A DNA stretch of 64,000 nucleotides from positions 40,528,006 to 40,592,005 of the forward strand of contig CM019217.1 in the NCBI GenBank assembly GCA_009741485.1, written 5' to 3'. A program made the translations under genes and the position numbers. Shown one piece after another: positions 14,316-29,000 of this stretch. Below the pieces are notes generated by a model. It was given only the letters and a program-made list of their open reading frames with translations. It made no database searches and had not been told where the DNA came from. This DNA is from Malurus cyaneus samueli. Its lineage: Eukaryota > Chordata > Aves > Passeriformes > Maluridae. The stretch's first letter is position 1, and every line of letters starts with the position of its first letter.

Positions 14316-14346
14316 TAATATTAAAAATATAAATATTTTAATATTA
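14316..14346. repeat. Perfect 11-bp AT-only inverted repeat
   Basis: TAATATTAAAA (14316-14326) and TTTTAATATTA (14336-14346) are exact reverse complements around a 9-base spacer. In such AT-rich sequence chance is a sufficient explanation. Confidence 0.85.
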
Positions 14347-16784
14347 TATATTTTTATTCCTTTGTATCATTATTCTCTGCTTCTTTTTTCAAACTTCATG
14401 GTAAATGACTTTCTTAGGAATTAATATGTTCCCAATCGTTAATATGCAAGCTTGCTTTATTGAAAAAGTGTGATTTTTAGATTTATTGAATAAAAAAAAT
14501 ATCAAAATTGGTGTATAAATTAGATAGAATTGGCTTATATCTTTTGGTCTACCTTGAAAAAAAAGTGGTATTGCATCTTGTATTTGGAACTTTCATTAGA
14601 GCTCTACCTTATGGAGGGACACTACACGTTATGTTTTGCCTTGTTTGGACTAATCACAATTTAATGCAATTAATTGTCACATTTTATAACAGTAAATTAA
14701 AGAAGGATTTGATTTTTTTAAATGCAGGCATTCAAGTGAAAAAGGTGATCTATTTAAATTATTGCAGTAAAAAAATCATTAGAATGCCGACACACCTTTC
14801 AAAGGATAAGTCAATTGCATTCAGCATGAATGTTTTATGAAAATGTATTTTCAGTATGGAGCAGAATTCAGGCTACTATCCCACAGACACTTGTTTAGAA
14901 ACTCATTTGAAGTTCATTAAGTCCAAATAAGCATTAAATATTTCAACAGCTTCACTTCCCACCTAATTTTTAGATCATTGAAGCCTGCAGTAAATGCTAA
15001 ATAAAGGGTATAAACTTATTTTTAGCTGTACTTAAAAGGTAGAAGAAAGGTCTAAATTTTTGAGTTAAATAGTTTAGACTTTAAATGTGTGGAAACTCAG
15101 TTAGACTTGGGAACACATCTTTTTGCATCCGGTTAGTGGGATTTAATTCTTAATTTTTCTAGCTGCATTTTTCACAAACCAATTCTACATACATTTTCTA
15201 AGAATACAGCTCTGACTGTGGGCTGAGAACAGGACATGGAAGACAGCTTTGAAATCTACCAGCAGTAAGCATATGTGGCAAATTATTGACTTCACTAATT
15301 GTGTTTTACCCGTGGAGACATTAAGAAAGGAAAGTAGTTCTGTAAACTGTTTCTTTGGTTGGCTAAATTTGTAAAAGTTTATGTTTTCTGCCAAAGCTAT
15401 AATTTCCCTGTGTATGTATTTTTGTGTTACAATATTTTGACACGGTAAGTGAAAAGTAGGGTTGTATTTTTTTTCTCAACTTAACTGCTTTTACATGAGG
15501 TTACTGCATTCCCATTGGATTTGTAGAGTCAATATGTAAAGTTGTGACAGTTTTCAGCAGAGCAGCAATATTAACACTGACTGAAATGGAGAAAACTTGT
15601 TTTTAATAAATGTGTGATGGGTTGCATCCTTCAATTTGCCTGCGTGTGCAGTCGTTTGAGTTCTTAAAGGACCTGTGTTGCATTGCTAAAGAAAACTGTT
15701 CCTGAGTCACGTTGTGCTTGTAGTCAGGGTTGGCTACTGTTTAAATTGCCCACTATTCTTCAGAATGTACTCATCTACCAGGAACTCATGCAATCTGTAA
15801 ACTTTTTTTTAAATAGGTTTGGGAAGGTTTGATAATATATGTATATTAATAATAATATCTACATTAATAATTTTAGGAACAAATAAAATTTAGGAACAGT
15901 GTTGCTAGTTTTGGAAATTTACCAGAAATTATATTGTGTGATCAGGTCTTAGAGGTCACTTCAGTTTAGTTTTGCAATTTTCCTCAAGGCTGATAGAGGC
16001 CAGCTTCATCTAAAGCTTATAACATGAAAATCCATTAACATTTTGGAATTGCAACTAATATTACTATCTAGATAGAGCTGAAATACCTCAGTAATTATAA
16101 CTGTTCACATAGAGGTTTTATAGTAAGAGAACAGATTTCAAATAGATTACACAAATATCCAGGTTATTGTTCTGGAGAGAAAAAAAGCAGGCAGTAAACT
16201 AATGCCCCAAAACATCATCTTAACCTGCTTCCAGTGTGGTTTTAAAAATTAAATGGATCATAAAATCAGGAAAATATTAAAATATAAATTATATTAAAAT
16301 ACAGATGTAGGTTAAATACTATTATGTCTTGACAGAGGGTACTTTTTCACCAGAAACAAGGATTGGGTCTCTGATTAGTTTCTGTAATTACAACAACATA
16401 AAATGGAAGAATTCTTTTATTTTAACTCAAGAAACATAAACATTTAATGGGAACCTATAAATAAATGATAGTCTTTTTTATGTATAATTTCTGAGGCTTC
16501 CGAGCTTGTAACTTAATATTATATTAGGTTATCAAGACCTTTGTGGATGAGAGAAAAAAAAGTAGTTATTATTAACATATTTTATAGAATCTACTTACAT
16601 TGTCTTTGGGTTTATAAGTATTCTTTGTCTTTGAGATAATATTTTCTTTCCAAAAATAGTTTTTATCAAAGAAGAAATCAATTTTCTGCATTGTAATAAA
16701 TTACTATGAATACATAAAAATCAAACTGTGCTCTAATATTTCAGTTCTTATGTTTTTAGACCCAGAGCTGTTAGATTTTACACA

Positions 16785-17473
16785 GGCATGGAAAAGCAGC
16801 TCTGTGAAGAAGGACATGGAGATCTTGGTGGACATCAAGCTGTCCGTGAGCCAGCAGGGCCCTTGTGGCCAAGAGGCCAGTGGTGTCCTGGGACACATTA
16901 GGAAGAGCACTGCCACCAGGTCAAGGAAGGTGATCCTGTGCCTCACTCAGCCCTGGTGAGGCACATCTGGAATGCTGTGTTCAGTTCTGGGCTCCTCAGC
17001 ACATGAGAGACATGGAGCTGTTGGAGCAGGTCTGTGGAGGGCTACAAAGATGATTGAGGGACTGAAGTGTCTCAGGAGAAAAGGCTGAGGGAGCTGGGCC
17101 TGTTCAGCCATAAAAAGAGACAACTGAGAGGGGATCTCATCAAAGTGTGTCAGTGTTGAAGGGAGGGTGTCAGAGGATGGATCAGGCTCTGCTCAGTGGT
17201 GCTGAGCAATGGGACAAGAGGCAATGGGCAGGAACTGATGGCACAGGAAATTCCACCTGAACATGAAGAACATTTTACTGTGTGGTGACTGAGCACTGGA
17301 ACAGGCTGCCCAGAGAGGATGTGGAGCCTCCCTCACTGGAGATATTCAAAAACCTTCTGGACACAATCCTGTGCCACATGTTCTGGGATGATCCTGCATG
17401 AACAGGGAGGTTGGACCAGATGGAACCCACTGTGGTCCCTCCCAAGTGTACCCAATCTGTGACCCTGTGAAAT
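16785..17473 (+). mobile_element. CR1 LINE, 5'-truncated, 3' end of ORF2 and 3' UTR
   Basis: This is a GC-richer block in AT-rich intron. It contains hallmarks of the avian CR1 3' end in order: the ORF2 C-terminal coding stretch (ctgtccgtgagccagcag, cattaggaagagcactgcc), gctacaaagatgattgaggg, gagctgggcctgttcagcc, gaacaggctgcccagagagg, a variant of the terminal ttggaccagatgga motif, and a degenerate end near ccaatctgtgaccctgtg. The reading frame around 16790-16959 is broken by a stop where intact ORF2 would continue, so the copy is dead. It lacks the 5' UTR, ORF1 and most of ORF2, as usual for CR1. It lies in sense with FSTL5. Boundaries are good to about 20 bp. Confidence 0.93.
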
Positions 17474-18964
17474 AAAAAGCAAATTTCATATTCCCTTGGC
17501 CCAGTGTTCCCAAGTACATGACTTTTGGAATAAGCAAAATTCAGTTGTAAAAAGGAAAATGTTTACTTCATTTTAACAATGAACAGAATGCTCCTGATTT
17601 AATGCAGCAGTAGCTTCTCGTCCACAGCAAGAGGTTGAATTTGCTTTTTTTGTAATTTACATGAGTTGTACCTAAGCAAAATCCTTCAGCCATCTGCCAC
17701 TAGTCAATAAATCCTTTTTTAATTTCCATTAATTCTTGTTAGAAAGATTGAAGAAATCCACCCATCTGTTTGATAGAAACATTATATCCACAGGGAAAGA
17801 ACATTGAAAATTTTATCACTCTTTGCTTTAAGGGTGGGGGAAGATAATCTAGAGCAACTGCAGCAATGCGTGGGAATGTTCAGTGTGTGCTTTTTAGATA
17901 AACTTTGCATATTGATTAATTGAGGAATGACATATTCTGATAGTCAGAAATTCTGTGCCAATACCAGAGTGCAAGATCTTTTTTGCTTTTCACATAGTTA
18001 GTTCTACTGTACTGAGTAAACCAACTCATTTAACAAGTCAGAAACCATCAAGGAAAATTTAGTGGCAGAAGAACAGAGGTAAGGGAAAGAGTGTGTGATC
18101 ACATTCTATGACTTTAGAATATAAGTGCTTCTGAAAAGATAGCATTTATATTTGCTGAGCATGACATTTTTAACATTGAACAAATAATAATCTGAATAAA
18201 TTGGACCTGTTTTTAGTATTAGATGGCAAAAGGGCAATAATAGAATGTTCATTTGTTTTGAATGTTGCTCTTTAAACAGCCTGCACTTGTTGCTGATCAA
18301 ATATTTCTGTTCTGACAAAGTATTTTTCTTCAAATCTGACAACATCTTAATAGACACCAAGAAATGGTTATATAATGATTACATATGTCTGGTAAAATTC
18401 TACTTAGAGGACTACCTTTGACCAAAAAAGTCCCCATAAGTATTGTGCGATGAGAAACAGCTTTGAAGGAAAATATTTACTATAGATTTTGTTCCAGAAG
18501 GTCATTCCATGGTAGCACTTCTTGATGATGAGATAAAAGAAGATCCAAATAACTGGCTAAATATATACCCACTTGGGATTACTAAACTGGGGAAAATTTC
18601 TGCTGAGAACAGTTTGAGTGTTCCTCAACTCTTGTGCTGAGATAGGCAACAAAAAGTTAGTTTGTGCTCAGATTTGAATCTAGATTCCTATATCTGACCC
18701 TTTGCAAGCAGCTTTGTAGCAAAGTGACAGTATTGCAGCAATAGTGTTTTGTTTAGCATGAATTACAGGATATACTTATTTTTAATGAATATGTTGAAAT
18801 GGTACATGTCAGAAATGTTTCTAACTGGTATGTGCTTTGGCTTCATCAGTGTCTGTTGAGGATGTTCTGTGTTCTTGCATAGATAAAGAAGATGTGTGTT
18901 CGCCCACATCCTTAATTTTGTCTTTCTGTCCTGATTTAAAATACTAAATTTAAAAAGGTTCATC

Positions 18965-19080
18965 TTTTGTTTTGTTTTGTTGGTTTGGCTTTTTGCTTTC
19001 TGGTTTTGATTTGGTGTTTCTTTTTTTGGGGGGGGGATTTTTTGTGTGGGCTTTTTTTTTGTTTTTTTGTTTTTTTTTTT
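18965..19080. repeat. T/G-rich low-complexity tract
   Basis: Repeated ttttgttttgttggtttgg words, a run of ten G and several T runs. The F/C/W-rich reading at 18967 is compositional, not a protein. Confidence 0.92.
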
Positions 19081-22000
19081 AGTCAGCCCTACTTGCTTTT
19101 TAAAATATTTCTACTTATGATGATTTTTTTTCCTGTGTTTGGTCTCTCTTTCCCCTGGGCAAAATATGGAATAACAATTTTGCCAACCTGCTTGCAACCT
19201 TCACAGGTCAGGACTTGCTTGGTCTACTGTTCATAGCAAACCTGGCATATGTGGACTTTCAGATTTATTCTGCTAAGGCTTTTTTTTATCTGTCTTTTTC
19301 TTAGTCCCTTGGACCTGTCAGAAAATGGTAACCTAGAGATCATACTCAGTTTAGATATAGATTGGTTTCTCAGTTAATAGCCAGAAGGTCTGTTCTCTGC
19401 ACCTGAAATGCACCTGCGCTGGTGCCTTGTAATTAGAAGCTTTCCCTGTGAAAACCAAGGGGGCTGATCTGAGCCAACAATGGTAAGCAGCCTCTAGAAG
19501 CAGAAATATCAGTGCCATGCCACGATTTCTCCCCAGTGCCTGGTAAGGGACATGACTTGGTGAGGTGATCTCACTTTTTGCAGTGTGCTTTAGTGTCAGG
19601 CTTTCACATTTAAATTTTTTCCTGTTCCTCTTCTTGAAATTCTTGTTGCCCTCTGGCACCTGTCCAGGATCTGAGACTGAGCCTGCCAAAATGCCTCAGG
19701 CATACCTTGGAAGCCTGGACACTCATTCAGGCCTAGTAACCCCTTCCTTAGGGTCAGATCAGCTTTAATTTCAGGAGCACAAACTCTAAGAACAGAGTGT
19801 AATTCACTTTGCTGACATTCACTAATTTACTGAACGCGAGAATTCAGGCCATTAAGGTAAAATGTTCCCTTCTTAATGAGATCACTTCTGTTACTTAGAA
19901 TAGTTTGGGTACACCCCTCATGCCTCTGGTGTTACATGCCATATCCAAATACAAAGCATTCTTCCAGAGGACTGAAAAAAGTTATTTAGATTACTAAACT
20001 TGAACGGACCTTCCAGAAGCCCCTTCACATCCACATCTCTTCAGAGTAAATGTAAGCAGTGTGTTTTGTGTAGGTGATAGGTTCATATTTAGTAACAAAC
20101 TTCTCTCTTCATTAGCGTGCTTTCTCAAATCACTGATACTTTTTTCAGAAGGACTTGTGATCCCATGAAGCTGGCTGTGTATCAGGTATTTAATCTCCAG
20201 TGATGACCCCAAATTCCTGACCGTTTGTCTTGGTGGGTTTTTGAAAAATAATGTATTTTTTGAAACCTCTTATGAATCAGAAAGGATGAAACTGCTTTGA
20301 ATGTTCACAACACACTTCAGCTGAATTACAAATGTAACTAGATAACCCCTTTCTTGGAGATAGTTATGGTTTCTTGCAGTTTCTGTTTACTCTCACACAG
20401 CAGCATATCCTTGCTAAATTACTGTTGTTAACAGCTGTTAATGAAGATTGTTATTCCAAGGAAGGACTCAAAGTAATTTTAATTGGTCAGGGCATTTCTT
20501 GAAGTCACTGAGGTTTTGAATTGACATAGTGGTAGTTCTTTAGAGTTTTAAAGAAACATGAATTTAACAAAAAGGGAGCTCTTAAAGAACTGCGTGTCAT
20601 GTGCATTTGCTTTCCAGCCTTTTCCTATTTAGTCCTTTCCAGTCCAGTGTTATGTTATATGCAGAAGACATTATGTGTGCAGGGGGCCATGATCCAATTT
20701 ACATGCTGATATAGTGGCCTCTTCATTAGAAGGCTGAAAATATTTCTTAACTCTTAGCAGCCACAAAATATAAATGCACATGTTCATTTTGCCTCTCAGA
20801 GAATTCTGGTTACTGGTAATTAACTTTTCTTAACATTTACTCTCTGAGACTTCAAAAATATATTTTCAATATTTGTGAGAGGATCTTGACTATTGCTTTT
20901 GACGACGGAAAGGGTGAGTTTGGAAGGTAAAATAAGGTTATTATTTTATAAAGGTGAAAATCTGTATCTAAATACTGTTCATTTTATTTCCTGCCAATAC
21001 ATCTAATGGGATAATAATGAATTTCTGAGAACTATGGAAGTGAGAATTTTTGGATTCATGTTTTCCTTTAAAACAAAACAGAATCCAGGAACATCCCCCT
21101 GTTAACCCAGATGCAAAGAATATCCACACTTGCAGCTCTAGAAAAAGGAAGACAGCAATAGTACCAATGACTTTACTATCTGCATATTTATCCAATGCAA
21201 TGGTTATTTTTTTGATTTCTAAAAGACATTTTTATGTCCATTCTCCCCACTTTCCCTTTACTAGATAGGGAATGTAGAAAAAGAAGAGAAATAAGGATTT
21301 AATTTCATTCCCAAGGTTATTTGCAGAGTAAGTCTCTCTGGAAAGCCTGCAATATATTGCTGTGGAGAACAAGCAGGAAATCCAACTTTTTCAGAGCTAC
21401 TGGAATATCTTGTAAGCAAAATTATTCTTATTATGTAGTGCTTTAATCCCAATGTATCACTGTATCCCAATCTTTCCAATGTATCACTTTTTCTAAAGAC
21501 TTCAGTCTTTAAATCAGTTTTGTATGCCCATGGATACTAGAATTAGAAGACTTTAAGACTAGTAATAATTAATACATGCTTTTTGTTTACAGGCACTGAT
21601 TTTTAAACATCTACTTTGTGTATCTAATTAGTTACAATAAGAAAAGCATGGTACTAGTATGCAGAATTCAGTCACATTGAATTACTAGAGATTTTGTCAC
21701 CATTTGCTAGTGCACATGGTATCTGTTTTTACACAGTACGTTGTCTATGAATTCCTTGTATATTGCTTTTCAACTAGAATGAAGTTGCAAAAATAGAGTA
21801 GAGCTTGAACAAATTCACAAAGTAATCTGATAGTAGTAGTACAATTGTATTTGTGAATTTTCTCTCATGTATAAAAAGGGAATATCTTTTTTCAAAATGT
21901 TAATTTCTTTACCATGGTGTTGTAAAATGAAGGGATTTTTATCTAAATCAAATCTGTGTCTGCTATTTCAAGCAACCAAGATTAAATTTATTTAAAGTTT

Positions 22001-23527
22001 GTTTCTTGAGTTTCTCAAATGAGTTTGTGGATTTAATTTCTGAGGACCCTTGTTTATATCTCCTATTATTTCTATACAGCAGTTAGTACTTTATTGTAGT
22101 GTTCCTACTGCATTTCTGGTTTTCTGAAACTACAAAAATATAACAGCAGATAAACTTGTTCTGTAATATCTTAAGCAGTATTATGCAGATAAAATTTTCC
22201 TGTTCTTAACAGGGTAAATGACACTTTTCCAAAGATTAAAGGCTTTGAACAAAAACTTATCTTCTATCTTATTTGTACATGAACTTGGCTGTTGCTTTAT
22301 TTTTTTTAGTGCACATAAGTATACATATTTATATACACACTCTGTTTCTGACATATTTTCCCAACATATTTTCTCTGGAACTGTAATAGCAATATCACAT
22401 TTCAGGGGGTTACTTTTTTATTTGCATTTAATGTTTGATGTATGTACTCTTATTTGTTAACTTGTTTGATATTTGCACCTGTTGTTTAGCAATCTGAAAA
22501 TTGAAACAAAATTGTTTTCACAATATATTTGTGCGTGAAGTTTCTATGTTGTCCACGCCTCATCTTGTGTTACTTTCCTGCTGTTGTATTTCTGTTAAAC
22601 CCATGCTGGTGCTACTGTCCTTTAACAGGGGTAACTGAAATATTAAATTTGAAACTGGAACTGATTTTATTCTAAAATAATATATCATGTGATAAGGTAT
22701 AGTATTTTGAAAATTAGTTTTTCCATTATATTAAGGAAGAATTTTAATCTGATTGTTTCTTCAATAGTTTTGAGGAAAACTTGGCCCTTTTCCCAAATTT
22801 ATTATTTTAGAGATCCATCAGATATATTAAGTGCTCTTAGTAAATGTTCACACTTTTTCTTAACAAATATATATAATTTTCTTTAAGTTAAGGGTCTTTT
22901 AGTTAGTTTAATTCTGTCACTGAAAGATTCTCTGCTCTTGATGTACTCTTGGCTTTTTCTCTCTGGACGAGCTAAAACTTCTTGGAGGGAGAGCATGGCT
23001 CCATCTCCATAAACCAGCTGAACTTGTATGGCTTCAAAACTGTGCAGAAACTTTGCAGAATATATGGTGGGGCAGAGCATTTTGGTATGGTTTGAAAACC
23101 ACCCTAAAGAGAAATACCCCAGCCTATAATGTTGTCCTTTTCTCATTCAGTATTTGTTTTCAGAGACTGAAAGCCTATTTACTTTAAAGTTAAACTTTGA
23201 AAGGAGGAAAATACAAATAGCAGATGTGGGTGTAACTCTTCTACAAATAGACAAGAATTGTATCCATTTTGCACATTCCGTATTTTGAAATCTTGCCCTA
23301 CCTCCCTTCATTTTTCTGTGAAAAGGAGATGTATAGAATGAAAACTGTCAGTTTACATAGCTTGTTGTGAGGGGATAGATGTACCCAAAATTGCTCTGTG
23401 CCACATATTAGTTGACAGGTTGAAAGTCCATGTTTTAAAGTATTAGAAGTTATCTTGTGATCACTGTCATGTTCATACAGATAAATCAGACCACCTGTTT
23501 CTGAGTTTTTATATAAAATACAGTGAA

Positions 23528-23552
23528 GTACACTGTTCAGGAAGCAGTGTAC
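23528..23552. repeat. Perfect 8-bp inverted repeat
   Basis: GTACACTG (23528-23535) and CAGTGTAC (23545-23552) pair exactly across 9 bases; a further cagtgaagtac/cacagtac pair of related words flanks them. No function is suggested. Confidence 0.8.
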
Positions 23553-24745
23553 GTGTTACACAGTACAAAGACAAGCTTCCACTATCTCAGCATTGTGCTC
23601 AGTGATCCCTAATATGTTCCCAAGAAAAATCATTAACTGAGCAACACAAACATAAATAAATTTTAGCATTATTGAAGAAGTATAACATTTGATTGCAAGA
23701 GTAATAAAAAATTCATGAGACCTTTCCACTCTTTATTGACATGAAACAACACAGATCAGGAAAGTGCTTGTAGCATCTAAAAATTGTGATTATAGTTGCT
23801 ATATGGTATTTTCATCCACAAACGGTCTTTCAAACAAAGAAACAATTGAAGGAGAAAATTCCTTATGCATCTTCAAAACTTGTTTGAAAATAGAATCAAG
23901 TATAATATAAATAATTTCAATTAGTAAAATGAGTCATATCAAGACCACATTGCCTTCTTCAATTTCCTCGAAATTTCATCTGAAATTCATGTACTATATG
24001 GAATGCTACCATAAAATTATAAATATTAAGTTTTTGCAGAGTGTAGTCAAAACTTATTGAAAAGTATATTGGTGAAACTTGAGTAATATAGCAATATTGC
24101 ACACTTTGTACACAAAATGCAAGAGGAAAAAAGCGTCTTGAATCTTGAGGAGAGTTGAATGTGACAGAACTTTCAGAACTCTCTTCATACAATAAGGAAC
24201 CCAACTTAAAAAAAACTCTTTACTTAAAAAATGAATAAGCGGGCACACTGACAATGTACTCTGGAAGTTCTTAGAACAAATGATTTCTAAGATTAGAAAA
24301 ATATACTGAAGGTAATTTATTTCTAATCCTTAGGAAAAAGTATATCAAACTTAAGAAAACCCTGCTGATTCTGATAAGTGAGATGGTGGCAGGAATGGAA
24401 GAATATAAATTTTAGAAAATGAATATATATTTTCAGTTTTTGCATATCTGCTTTGAGTTGATGTTTCTACTTGTATGTGTGTAAATATTTGTCTTGGAGT
24501 AGAATTTTTGTGCCTTTTATATGTCTTATTTTTAAGCTTGCAAAAAGTATTTTTCAAAAAATCCATTTCTATTTAATTCTTGCTAGACTTTAAATTGTGG
24601 TAGGTTAGAAAGGTTATAAATAGTGTGATAGAATGCTGGGAATTGGAAGTTTGGACTTTAGCCTTACTCTATATGCAGTTATAAAATGTTGAATTTTCAG
24701 TAAATGTAATCTTTACTTGCTCTGGTTTTGTTGCTGTTTTCTCTT

Positions 24746-24780
24746 GTTTGTGTTCTGATGTGTGGTTTGTGTTCTGATGT
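24746..24780. repeat. Two-copy tandem repeat, period 19 bp
   Basis: gtttgtgttctgatgt begins at 24746 and again at 24765, followed by a partial third ttctg. It is a minor slippage repeat. Confidence 0.85.
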
Positions 24781-24809
24781 TCTGTGGTGTGCGGGTTTTA
24801 TTATCTTTG

Positions 24810-24825
24810 TTTTTTTTTTTTTTTT
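24810..24825. repeat. Poly-T tract
   Basis: T16 just downstream of a G/T-rich slippage region at 24.75 kb. Confidence 0.9.
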
Positions 24826-26051
24826 AATTTACTTTTTTTGAAGATGAATCCATTGTTTTTGAAGTAAATCTTGTCTAAATTTTATACAATTTCCTCCCTA
24901 AAATGTAATGGAAAGGTCGATTTAATACCTTGTTTAAATTCTGGCAAAGTCCAATTTGAATAAATGCTCCCCAGTTTGAGAGATTGTCATAATTTAGTCA
25001 TAATCAGTAGACATTTATTTTTGAAGTACATGAAGGATTGTATCCAGAAACATTGAATTACTAAGAAACCAAAGAGAAATAAAACTACTTTTTAAATCCC
25101 TATGTCTGTGTGAATGAGGACATTTTCTGCTGAAGATTAAGTGCTGAACAAAAAACACTTAGAAACAAAACTTCAGCTGTAAGACAACAAAGCTAAGAAT
25201 TTCATTGTAGTTGGTGAAAAGCTAGAGTCTAATTTTTTCTAATGCTTTTTTGCATCAAACCATACATGTGAAATGTCTCTGTTAAAAAATGTGCTAAAGC
25301 ATAAAACAGGATTTCAGGAATATTAAATTCAAATATTGATCTATTCACCCTAGGTAGCCTTTTCTGAGACTGTGAAAGAAAACAGTCAAAATAACATTTT
25401 CTGATCAAAATACATTTGTGCATAATCTGAGAAACTTTGCAAGATTCACACAGCACTTCTAAATGAAAGTCAGATTATGTAGACCTAGCTTTGTCTTGCT
25501 TTGGTTTACGTGACTCTGACTTCAATTATTAGTAGGAGCAGAAATTCAGACAAAATTGTTTGTGATGGAAAGTTATTGCTAATATTTAGTTCCATAAATA
25601 TACACACATAGAACTAAGTCTGCTTTTCCTGTAGCAAGAGACTGAATGTAACAACTTGTTCAATTAGCAACAACACTCAGCTGTGCTAAAAGTGAAACAA
25701 AGGAAGAAGTGTGCACAGGTGATGGTGAAGAAATACAAATAAAACAACAGAACTGGGCTTTTTGCCCCCAATATTTTAGTAGTGTTTTAGTTAGGCTTAG
25801 CCCAGTCTTCATACCTCACCTTCATAATCCTGTTAATATTCTGCATCTCTGGGAAACTTTTGGGAAAAGAAAGATTGTGGCTTAATATTTCCTCTCTTTC
25901 AGTAACTTTTTGCTTTTTTGTTTGTTTTTAATAAGAGAGAGACCTCAGATGAAGGCATCTCAAAAAGCAGAAGTGGAATTCTGCATAGACTTGCTGATGA
26001 AGCCTACATCCCATAAGTGTTACCTTGCTGGATTTGGAGTAATTTTTCATC

Positions 26052-26070
26052 TTTTTTTTTTTTTTTTTTT
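26052..26070. repeat. Poly-T tract
   Basis: T19, followed closely by T9. Low-complexity only. Confidence 0.9.
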
Positions 26071-29000
26071 CATTGTTTTTTTTTAAATCTAGTTCTATAG
26101 CATTACTTTCATAATGTCACATTAGATATTTCAAGTCAAACATTGTTTAAGCCCTGTGGGAGGAAGACTAACAGCAATGGTTGCATTAACTCCACTAGAG
26201 GGAAAAATAAAATGATGCATTAAACTTCTGTCTGAACCTTCATTTTTAGTAATGCCTTCTTTTGGGACACACTGCTTTTCTTGTCTTCCCTCTCAATTTT
26301 AGTTTTAAAAAGGACAAAGAAGCCCAGATTATCTTATCAATGTTATACATTAATGTATACTTATGAAATGGAAGCTTAATGTTTCTAAGATGTATGAAGC
26401 AAATAGAAAAACTATCTAAAATCTTGAGCTGGATACAAGAAAATAATTAACAAGACCCCTTAATTTGTTAAATGCACCCATTTACATCTCCTTGCCATTG
26501 TATATTACCTCGAAGAAAGCATACAAGACATGAGAAATTCTGAGGAGTGATATCACTGTATGAAAATGTGGATTTGAGTTGTTTCAATACAGGATCAGTC
26601 CTGTAGAAAAGTCTGCATTTTTCAGATACAGACTAGCACTGCTCGCATAGTGTGTGATGCTAACACCCAGTCCACACAAGCCAAGCATTCATTGTTTTCT
26701 CAGCTGTGGAAAATGATGTTTTACTCATTATCATCCACCTGCTCTAGCTTTCAAATGTCGTCTTGAAGGTGAAAGTTTATATGACCTGTTTTCTTCTGTC
26801 AAAAGGTTTGTGATAATACAGCTACTCCACATTAACAACCACAAGACCAACACACACCACTACACCAAATGCTGATTTTGGTACTTTGCTTCAATTTATA
26901 GTTACTTTTGTACTTTATCTTTCTGACTTCATATAATGTTTCTAACCAATCCTGGAAAAAAAAAATAGCTGAAATTAGATTTCATATTTTTCCATTTTTT
27001 AAATGCAAATTTATTTCAGTTTCTACTGTTACTTAACCTAAATGGTATTTCTCTAAGGAAAATGTTAAGAGTTTATCTGAACTTTTAATTGTTTAGACAC
27101 TGAAAAACTATTTCTATATGTCTCCTGTGTACTTAAATGAAATTATTAATCTAGTCTTATGACTTTAATTTTGAAAAATCAGAATGATTGAGAGCATTTT
27201 AACTGGTGATATCTGAGGAAAGAACCTTATTATTGCTTATTTCCAAAGTACACTAAGGCTTTGAAATCTAGCTTCCTTTCTATTTTATATACTAGCTATG
27301 GTAATCACTTAGAGGTATTTTCCAAGGACATATATAACACTGTCATTTTCCAGTGACAGATATAACTTTAAAATTTTGTATTTGTGTGCCTGTCTCTGGA
27401 TAACTGGGTATTTATTTATGTGGGACGTATTTTATATGTATATCACTTAAAAATAGACAACAGTTTTGAAGGTTCTTAACCATTTTTGTAGCAGCTTAGA
27501 CTATTTATACAAAATAATTGAGTAGTTGAAGTCCTTAACACCAAGTACCTTAATTTAGACAGTAATGCTGAATTTAAATTTACAAAATTATGTCATTAGA
27601 AGTTATGGATGCTGCACAATAAGACATAAAGCAGCACATCTGCTGATTGAGTGCTGTGTAAATTATCAAACCCCCTTCAATACAGAAGCCAAACACAGAA
27701 AATGTCTTTTTTATTTCCTTTTTTTTAGGCACTCTGAATGTGTAAAGCTGAGTGACTTTTGGGCCAAAATTTGCAGCCCTGGAAACTCATGTTTTTTAAA
27801 AAAAATGGTAGACTATTCTCACCTTTTGTTTAGAACATATCTGCAGCAGGGAAAAGCTTTGATGTTGCTTTTGAGTGTAAAGTTTTCCTCTCTCCCAGTC
27901 TCAAACTCTGGACCATAGGTCAGAAGTTAGGTCTATGCACAGATGAGATTGATTCTCTTGTGGTGCCTGAGCTTCAGGGAGAAGACAAAGAATAAGGGTC
28001 AAAATTTTTGAGCTCAGTATTTGGAAAACAAGAGTTTGATATTGGAAAAATAAAATATTGTGAAATGATATCTGGTAACCTGAAGTTTCTTTCAGATAAT
28101 CCTAACCAATTTTGGTGGTCTAAAATGTGCGTTTATTTGTTAGGGCTACAAGCAAGATTACCATTTTCACGTTTTATCTACAGATGGATCTTAAAAAATT
28201 GCTGAATGGATAAAGACCTTCAAGTTATCTCTTATGTTGTGTTTGAAATTGAATTGATACCAGATCATATCAGTAGTGACTTTATCCTGTGTGCAGGAGT
28301 TTTTATGTGCATGTGTATGTCATATGAATGTGTGTGTGCATATCTGAATTTGTTTCTACATGTGTGTATGTATAGATCTATATGTTATCTTGGATTAATT
28401 TCTCATGTTTGGTCCATGCAAATTTGTATTTTTGTAATTGTTTTGGTTAATTACATTATTCTGAAAATATTTAGGATACAGTAAGTTTAAAGTATGCTTG
28501 CTGCTTATTGGCTCCATAACATTTCCAAAAATCTGATTTATGTAAATATCGGTTTTGGATTATTTAAAACTTTCATGTGAGATATGGTCCACTGAAAACT
28601 AGTCACCATGTCTGGTAGACAAAGTTATTGTAATTTTAATGGAAAAATGTAGAAACCATTTGTGCTATACAGATAGAAGTCTATCAACAGATATAAATAG
28701 ACACAGCTAAAACCCAGCGCAAAATCCTAAATAGCTCAGAATCAAATTGTCTCTCAGCAGCTGATGACTTTTGTAGGGATAGATGTCCCATGAATATTAG
28801 TGAGTCAACAGCTATCTGACATAAGGGCTGTTCCTGTTAAATGGAGATGCTCAAGCAAGGAAAGCTGAAAGTTTTATTCATGAATGTGGTGGAAGAACTG
28901 AGAACAGAAATCAAATGATTTGCTTTATTGTGTTTTTTAAAATATGTTCATTCTTTTCTTCTCTGTCTATAGTTTTTCTAAAAGCTACAAAATATAAGAA

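Noticed and set aside
16750..16959. Possible host gene fragment (LVDIKLSVSQQ)
   Set aside because: It is the ORF2 C-terminal region of the CR1 element, not a host gene.
27565..27918. 117-codon plus-strand frame
   Set aside because: Contains phenylalanine- and lysine-rich low-complexity stretches, no domain, and no plausible splice sites in phase with FSTL5.
28300..28380. TG-rich stretch as a microsatellite or regulatory Z-DNA element
   Set aside because: Units are too irregular to call a repeat; left as ordinary T/G-rich intron.
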